DNA of 9,170 nt from CAZEER01 sp964586315 (lineage in GTDB: Bacteria > Fidelibacterota > Marinisomatia > Marinisomatales > UBA1611): positions 1 through 9,170 of the forward strand of contig CAZPHE010000084.1 of the NCBI GenBank assembly GCA_964586315.1, read 5' to 3'. The notes below the pieces were generated by a model, which was not told where the DNA came from, did not search any database, and saw only the letters and a list, made by a program, of their open reading frames with translations. Both the position numbers and the translations under genes were made by a program. Below, piece after piece: positions 5,497 through 9,170 of the stretch; within the stretch, counting starts at the first letter, position 1; each line of letters begins with the position of its first letter.

Positions 5497-6975
5497 TTAA
5501 GATTGAGAATCCATTAAAATATCTGAGAGTCTAAGTAAATCCAATATGTCAACTAAAGAATCAAAATTAACATCGGCAATAATTAAATCGTTATTATCAA
5601 AATTAATTTCACCCATTAAATAAGACAGAAGGAAATAAATATCCAATACTGATAGAACTCCATCCTGATTAACATCTCCCGTTATAGGTACATTATCATC
5701 TAGTACATCAATCACTTCTCTTAAACTAATTTTTACAGCTTCATGAGCTTCTTCGGGTGGTATTAAACCACCAACATGGATATGCCCTGCAAGATAACAT
5801 GCAGAGTTTAAATCATTCAGAGAATCCATTTGTGCTTTGTACCATACCCCGTGATAACCAAGATATTCAGATAAATAATTCCCTGTTCCAAAAGTATAGT
5901 CAATCACTGGGAACACATTTAACTCTGAAAAGGTTATCGCATGTTCTATAGAATCCATAGGCAAAGATGAATACCGAGCTGTATTTGGAGGATAGGTTGA
6001 ATCTGGTGGACTTGGTGTTGGGTAGGTTGGTTCTTCAAAATCTTCGATCCATTCTGATTCGATCCAATTAGTAGTCATCCATTCTAATTCCCATCTATAA
6101 TCAATCCCTCCTCTACTAAAAGTGATAATTGCTATTGGGTTAATGCTATCAACGATATTCCACCAATCTTCTGAAGTATCTTGGTAGTCAACTTCAAGAT
6201 CACCGATACCCATACCACAATTCTCACAATCAGGAGGATCAAATGTAGGAAAATAGGAATGAATATCATAACCCCTTTCTTCCCAGTTATCTCCTATCCA
6301 ACCATCAGGGTTTAAAGAGGCATTCGTACTAAATGGTCGAACTCCTTCATTACTTGGCGGCCAATACCCACATAACAAAATATTTCTTAGATGGTCACGT
6401 TGACTCCTGTTAGATTTTACACCAAGGTTATTTATTCTTTCTTTTTTTTTTAAAAAAAATTTATTGGGTATCAGTGACTTATTACCCATTCCATCCTGGA
6501 TCTCATTAAAATTTTCTGGACGCTTTTCAGGACCAATGATTTTTTTAATCGGTGATGATATATGTGTATTAATTGGTACTGAAATTTCAATTAAAATATT
6601 CTTAGCATTTAATCCTCCAGATATAGGATTTAACTTATTTTTAATAACACTGGTTGAATAGGGACCAACCCAGCCATTTGTATTTAAATTGATAAAGAAA
6701 ATATTCATATCATTTGTAATATGATTTGTTATAAACCTAAAGTGTACTGGGTTGCTATTCTTTAATTTTATTTTTAAAAAATAGTAGTCCTTTGACTGAT
6801 ATTGAATAGGTCGAATATTTTCAAAAATCTTTTGTGGTATTATGGAAGGAACATCCATCTCTAATTCATGAATATTTTCCATATTTATATCAAAATATTT
6901 AGGTTTACCATAAGGTAATTTTTGAGCCTGCAAAGCCCCAAATATTATAATAAGAAAGAATGAAAACTTTTTCAT
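5497..6975 (-). CDS. Exported pyroglutamyl-peptidase-like (C15 fold) protein with C-terminal dockerin
   Basis: I chose ATG 6973-6975 (492 residues); an upstream TTG at 6985-6987 would add four residues but spoils the clean signal peptide 'MKKFSFFLIIIFGALQAQ'. Residues below count from the TTG. About 30-140 look like the beta-sandwich prodomain found before some secreted Bacteroidota proteases ('YYFLKIKLKNSNPVHFRF', 'ILIEISVP'). About 202-428 resemble peptidase C15, which removes N-terminal pyroglutamate: 'NILLCGYWPPSNEGVRPFS' for the usual first strand and loop, 'FSRGGIDYRWELEW' for the Glu region (E300 or E302), 'TFGTGNYLSEYLGYHGVWY' for the AGxYLCN nucleophile motif, and 'YLAGHIHVGG' for the catalytic His (H404). 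The nucleophile position is Ser373, not Cys. An insert at about 303-345 is rich in Trp, Glu and Pro, and there is a CxxC at 254-257. Residues 436-494 are a dockerin with two clear loops ('GDVNQDGVLSVLD', 'ADVNFDSLVDILD'). Dockerin and export are secure; activity is doubtful. Confidence 0.75.
   Translation of the reverse strand: MKKFSFFLIIIFGALQAQKLPYGKPKYFDINMENIHELEMDVPSIIPQKIFENIRPIQYQSKDYYFLKIKLKNSNPVHFRFITNHITNDMNIFFINLNTNGWVGPYSTSVIKNKLNPISGGLNAKNILIEISVPINTHISSPIKKIIGPEKRPENFNEIQDGMGNKSLIPNKFFLKKKERINNLGVKSNRSQRDHLRNILLCGYWPPSNEGVRPFSTNASLNPDGWIGDNWEERGYDIHSYFPTFDPPDCENCGMGIGDLEVDYQDTSEDWWNIVDSINPIAIITFSRGGIDYRWELEWMTTNWIESEWIEDFEEPTYPTPSPPDSTYPPNTARYSSLPMDSIEHAITFSELNVFPVIDYTFGTGNYLSEYLGYHGVWYKAQMDSLNDLNSACYLAGHIHVGGLIPPEEAHEAVKISLREVIDVLDDNVPITGDVNQDGVLSVLDIYFLLSYLMGEINFDNNDLIIADVNFDSLVDILDLLRLSDILMDSQS
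6442..6459. repeat. T10-A8 homopolymer tract inside the C15-like gene
   Basis: Ten T followed by eight A on the plus strand, containing a 16-bp perfect palindrome. It encodes the Lys/Phe-rich linker 'FFLKKKERIN' (about 177-186) between the prodomain-like region and the C15-like domain. The frame is intact in this sequence. Such a tract is prone to polymerase slippage and to sequencing error. Confidence 0.9.
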
Positions 6976-7016
6976 TTTAAATAACAATTATTTTAATATT
7001 ATTTAACAGCATCAAT

Positions 7017-7052
7017 TTTATTTAATCAAAATCATTTATTTAATCAAAATCA
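7017..7052 (-). repeat. Perfect 18-bp tandem duplication over the stop codon of the protease
   Basis: Two identical 18-bp units lie head to tail: 7017-7034 and 7035-7052. On the minus strand each contains ATG-ATT-TTG-ATT-AAA-TAA, so the last five residues M-I-L-I-K and the stop of the protease are repeated in phase directly after the stop. The second copy is not translated unless the first stop is read through. Confidence 0.95.
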
Positions 7053-9170
7053 TTTTATTAGTTTGACTAAAACTTCCAGCTTGCATTCTATAAAAATATA
7101 TACCTGTGGATACCCTTTTCCCAAAATAATTTGTAGCATCCCATGCTATGGTTCTAATCCCTGCTGATTGTTCACTATCTACTAGTGTTTTCACTATTCT
7201 TCCTTTTATATCATATAGGGTAATTTTAACTCTTTCTTTCTCTGGAAGGCTATAATTGAATTGTGTAATAGGATTAAATGGGTTTGGATAATTTTTCCCG
7301 AGACTATATTTCATGGGAAGATTATTCCCATCTTGAGATGTAGAAGCCAGAGTAATATCAAAATATCCATCTCGATGGTTGTTCCCACGATACGAAGACC
7401 ATGCATATTTATCTCCTGCTTCCTGAGCTATATCTATGATTCTTAGATTAGATGATGTTCCAACTATCACCTCAAAATCACCATCATTATCTAGATCACC
7501 AATTGCAGGAACTGAATAAATACTATCTTGAGCGACATATGGAAAATTCTCATATAGGGTACCATCATGATGATAGAAGTGTATCTCATTAGAGTTCGTC
7601 ACACACATTACCTCCAAATCACCATCATTATCCATATCCATAGTAAGAGATTCAGAGACACCTGGTGAACCTAGGTCTATTGGCCAACCAATGGGCTCTA
7701 CATCTTCAATTGGATCCCAAGCATACAATAATCCATCATATCCAGTAAAAAGGATTTCCATACTTCCATTACCATCTAGATCAGCAACAGATAACCCTCC
7801 ATGATTTTCACTATCATGAAGGTTATTCATTATAACACCATCATGATGATATACATGAAGACCACCATTGCTATTATCTATGATAATCTCTAAATCTTGG
7901 TCTGTATCCAAATCAACAACAATAGCTGGAGTAATAAAAGAGCCACCACTGTCCGTAAAGTCAATTTCTGTTGTAACACTACCTCCTTCAATAACATAGA
8001 ACTTTCCTCCCGACCACCCTACTACAATATCTAAAACCATATCATTATCTAAATCAGCGATAGTAGGGCAGGTTAATAGACCTGGTAGAGTCTGCATAAA
8101 AAAACCTATTACCTCATCACCAGAATCATGTACTGCATGCAAACTACTAGTTGAGTCATTCCTAGTAACAAAAAAAATTTCCATATCACCATCTTGGTCA
8201 AGATCAGATAGTACAGGAACATGGATTATAGGGTCTCCCTGATCGTAGGTCATATGAACATTCCCTGTGCTAGTTAATGCGTAAAGAACTCCATCAGCTG
8301 TACCAAATATAATTTCTTTTTCACCATCTCCATCAAGGTCACCCACTGCAGTGCTGGTACTGATTGCAGAACCTGCATTAAATGGAAAGCCATTGACATC
8401 AAGCCCACCAAGCGACTTGCCATATATCATACTATCCGATCCAAAATAAATCTCATTCAAAGTATTTCCATCAAGGTCAGTAATGGTAGGTGATCCTTTA
8501 ACATCTACTCCTTCGACCGGAAACCCATAAAGACCTAGGCCTAGAGATATAGGTACCCATAGCTCTACATCATTCTCATAAGATGTCTCTCCAGAGTTTG
8601 CAGTGAAATTTATATTAAAAGGGATATCTCCCAATGATGCATTATCAGTTGATGTAAAAACAAACTGTCCTTCATACTCTCCTCCATCAGGGATGGTATT
8701 ATCAGAGATGACCTGACCACTGATAATACTAAAATTTGGGTCAGTTGTGGATAGAGTAGCGATTACATTTTCAGCATCTTCAAAGCTCAAACTATTTGAA
8801 ATAGTAACATCAACTATTACTGTATCACCAGGATTTATGAAGCCATCATTGGTCTGATAGGTGACCTCACTTATTAAAAGTTCAGGATATGTACAAGCTA
8901 GCACTGCCCTATGTATATTTAACTGCCCCGAACCAACCAAACCTTCTATCGACTGACCTACGCAATTTCTTTCCATATCCGGATAATAGTCAGTGGTATT
9001 TATAACTTTTGATATGATGGTCTCATTAGTCGCATTAGGGATAACAGACTTAACTAATGCAATAGCCCCTGCAGTGAGAGGTGTTGCATAAGACGTACCT
9101 GTACCTAAAGCATAAAGTGTGTCAGCATATGTATATGCACAAATGATGTATTCGCCAGGGGCACCTATAG
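7036..9170 (-). CDS. Secreted subtilisin-like (S8) protease with FG-GAP propeller and T9SS tail, 5' partial
   Basis: The frame is open to the right edge, so about 710 C-terminal residues are visible (numbered from codon 9168-9166). Residues 2-34 ('GAPGEYIICA', 'YALGTGTSYATPLTAGAIAL') are the end of a peptidase S8 domain with the catalytic Ser26 in G-T-S (codon 9091-9093); the Asp and His of the triad lie outside the window. 'GLVGSGQLNIHRAV' closes the domain. About 95-207 form an extracellular beta-sandwich spacer. About 231-567 hold eight FG-GAP/VCBS calcium loops, probably a beta-propeller. About 616-710 are a T9SS type A sorting domain ('NYPNPFNPI', 'LYDIKGRIVKTLVD', 'STGIYFYRMQAG', ending K-M-I-L-I-K), which directs export across the outer membrane and surface attachment or release. 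ATG 8974-8976 is internal, not the start. The C15-like gene follows 60 bp later on the same strand. The role is probably extracellular proteolysis; the target is unknown. Confidence 0.92.
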   Translation of the reverse strand, partial: IGAPGEYIICAYTYADTLYALGTGTSYATPLTAGAIALVKSVIPNATNETIISKVINTTDYYPDMERNCVGQSIEGLVGSGQLNIHRAVLACTYPELLISEVTYQTNDGFINPGDTVIVDVTISNSLSFEDAENVIATLSTTDPNFSIISGQVISDNTIPDGGEYEGQFVFTSTDNASLGDIPFNINFTANSGETSYENDVELWVPISLGLGLYGFPVEGVDVKGSPTITDLDGNTLNEIYFGSDSMIYGKSLGGLDVNGFPFNAGSAISTSTAVGDLDGDGEKEIIFGTADGVLYALTSTGNVHMTYDQGDPIIHVPVLSDLDQDGDMEIFFVTRNDSTSSLHAVHDSGDEVIGFFMQTLPGLLTCPTIADLDNDMVLDIVVGWSGGKFYVIEGGSVTTEIDFTDSGGSFITPAIVVDLDTDQDLEIIIDNSNGGLHVYHHDGVIMNNLHDSENHGGLSVADLDGNGSMEILFTGYDGLLYAWDPIEDVEPIGWPIDLGSPGVSESLTMDMDNDGDLEVMCVTNSNEIHFYHHDGTLYENFPYVAQDSIYSVPAIGDLDNDGDFEVIVGTSSNLRIIDIAQEAGDKYAWSSYRGNNHRDGYFDITLASTSQDGNNLPMKYSLGKNYPNPFNPITQFNYSLPEKERVKITLYDIKGRIVKTLVDSEQSAGIRTIAWDATNYFGKRVSTGIYFYRMQAGSFSQTNKMILIK
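7468..8478 (-). repeat. Eight FG-GAP/VCBS repeats (calcium-loop propeller) in the S8 protease
   Basis: Eight copies of a D-L-D-x-D-x-x-x-E-I type loop recur every 44-50 residues: DLDGNTLNEI, DLDGDGEKEI, DLDQDGDMEI, DLDNDMVLDI, DLDTDQDLEI, DLDGNGSMEI, DMDNDGDLEV and DLDNDGDFEV. The spacing fits one loop per propeller blade. Copies 1, 4 and 5 depart from the DxDxDG core and may bind calcium weakly. The repetition is at protein level; the DNA has diverged. Confidence 0.88.

Noticed and set aside
6976..6987. TTG 6985-6987 as the start of the C15-like gene
   Set aside because: The ATG four codons later begins a textbook signal peptide; the TTG only adds L-F-K before it and has no Shine-Dalgarno.
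7468..8478. CRISPR-like or DNA-level tandem repeat array
   Set aside because: The periodicity is of protein loops every 44-50 codons with diverged DNA; there are no identical repeats with spacers.
7036..8976. A complete 646-residue propeller protein starting at ATG 8974-8976
   Set aside because: The same frame stays open for 64 more codons to the window edge and encodes the catalytic-Ser region of a subtilisin, so the ATG is internal.

Overview
The window is AT-rich, gene-dense bacterial DNA. It most resembles a marine member of the Marinimicrobia (SAR406) or a relative in the wider Bacteroidota/Ignavibacteria/Calditrichota group. Three things point there. The large right-hand protein ends in a type IX secretion sorting domain of the 'NYPNPFNP ... 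STGIYFYRMQAG ... KMILIK' kind. Three secreted proteins carry dockerin-like calcium-binding repeats. Start codons mostly lack Shine-Dalgarno sequences. This assignment is inference from protein style, not from a marker gene. A 10-N gap at 210-219 shows a draft assembly, probably metagenomic or single-cell.

Layout, right to left. 7036-9170 (minus) is the 3' part of a secreted subtilisin-like protease: the catalytic-Ser segment at the window edge, a beta-sandwich spacer, eight FG-GAP/VCBS calcium loops forming a propeller, and a T9SS tail. Next on the same strand, 5497-6975 encodes an exported pyroglutamyl-peptidase-like (C15 fold) protein with a C-terminal dockerin, in which the expected catalytic Cys is replaced by Ser. 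Converging on it with a 15-bp gap is 4201-5481 (plus), an exported arylsulfotransferase-like propeller, also with a C-terminal dockerin.

Across a 171-bp divergent intergenic region lies a tight minus-strand cluster with 22-, 26- and 12-bp spacings: an M23/LytM metallopeptidase (3397-4029), a serine beta-lactamase/NylB-like hydrolase with an N-terminal dockerin (2058-3374), an AKR6/Kv-beta-like aldo-keto reductase (1066-2031), and a DUF885 protein (1053 down past position 1). The DUF885 gene is broken in this sequence by a one-base frameshift near 448-452 and by the assembly gap. Rejoining the frames gives one continuous DUF885 protein that leaves the window on the left.

Functionally this looks like a set of exported hydrolases with calcium-dependent modules, plus two proteins without signal peptides (M23 and AKR). 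No single pathway links them. The best candidates for something undescribed are the shared dockerin system on unrelated non-cellulosomal enzymes with no cohesin in sight, and the Cys-to-Ser C15-like exported protein with its own prodomain-like N-terminus.
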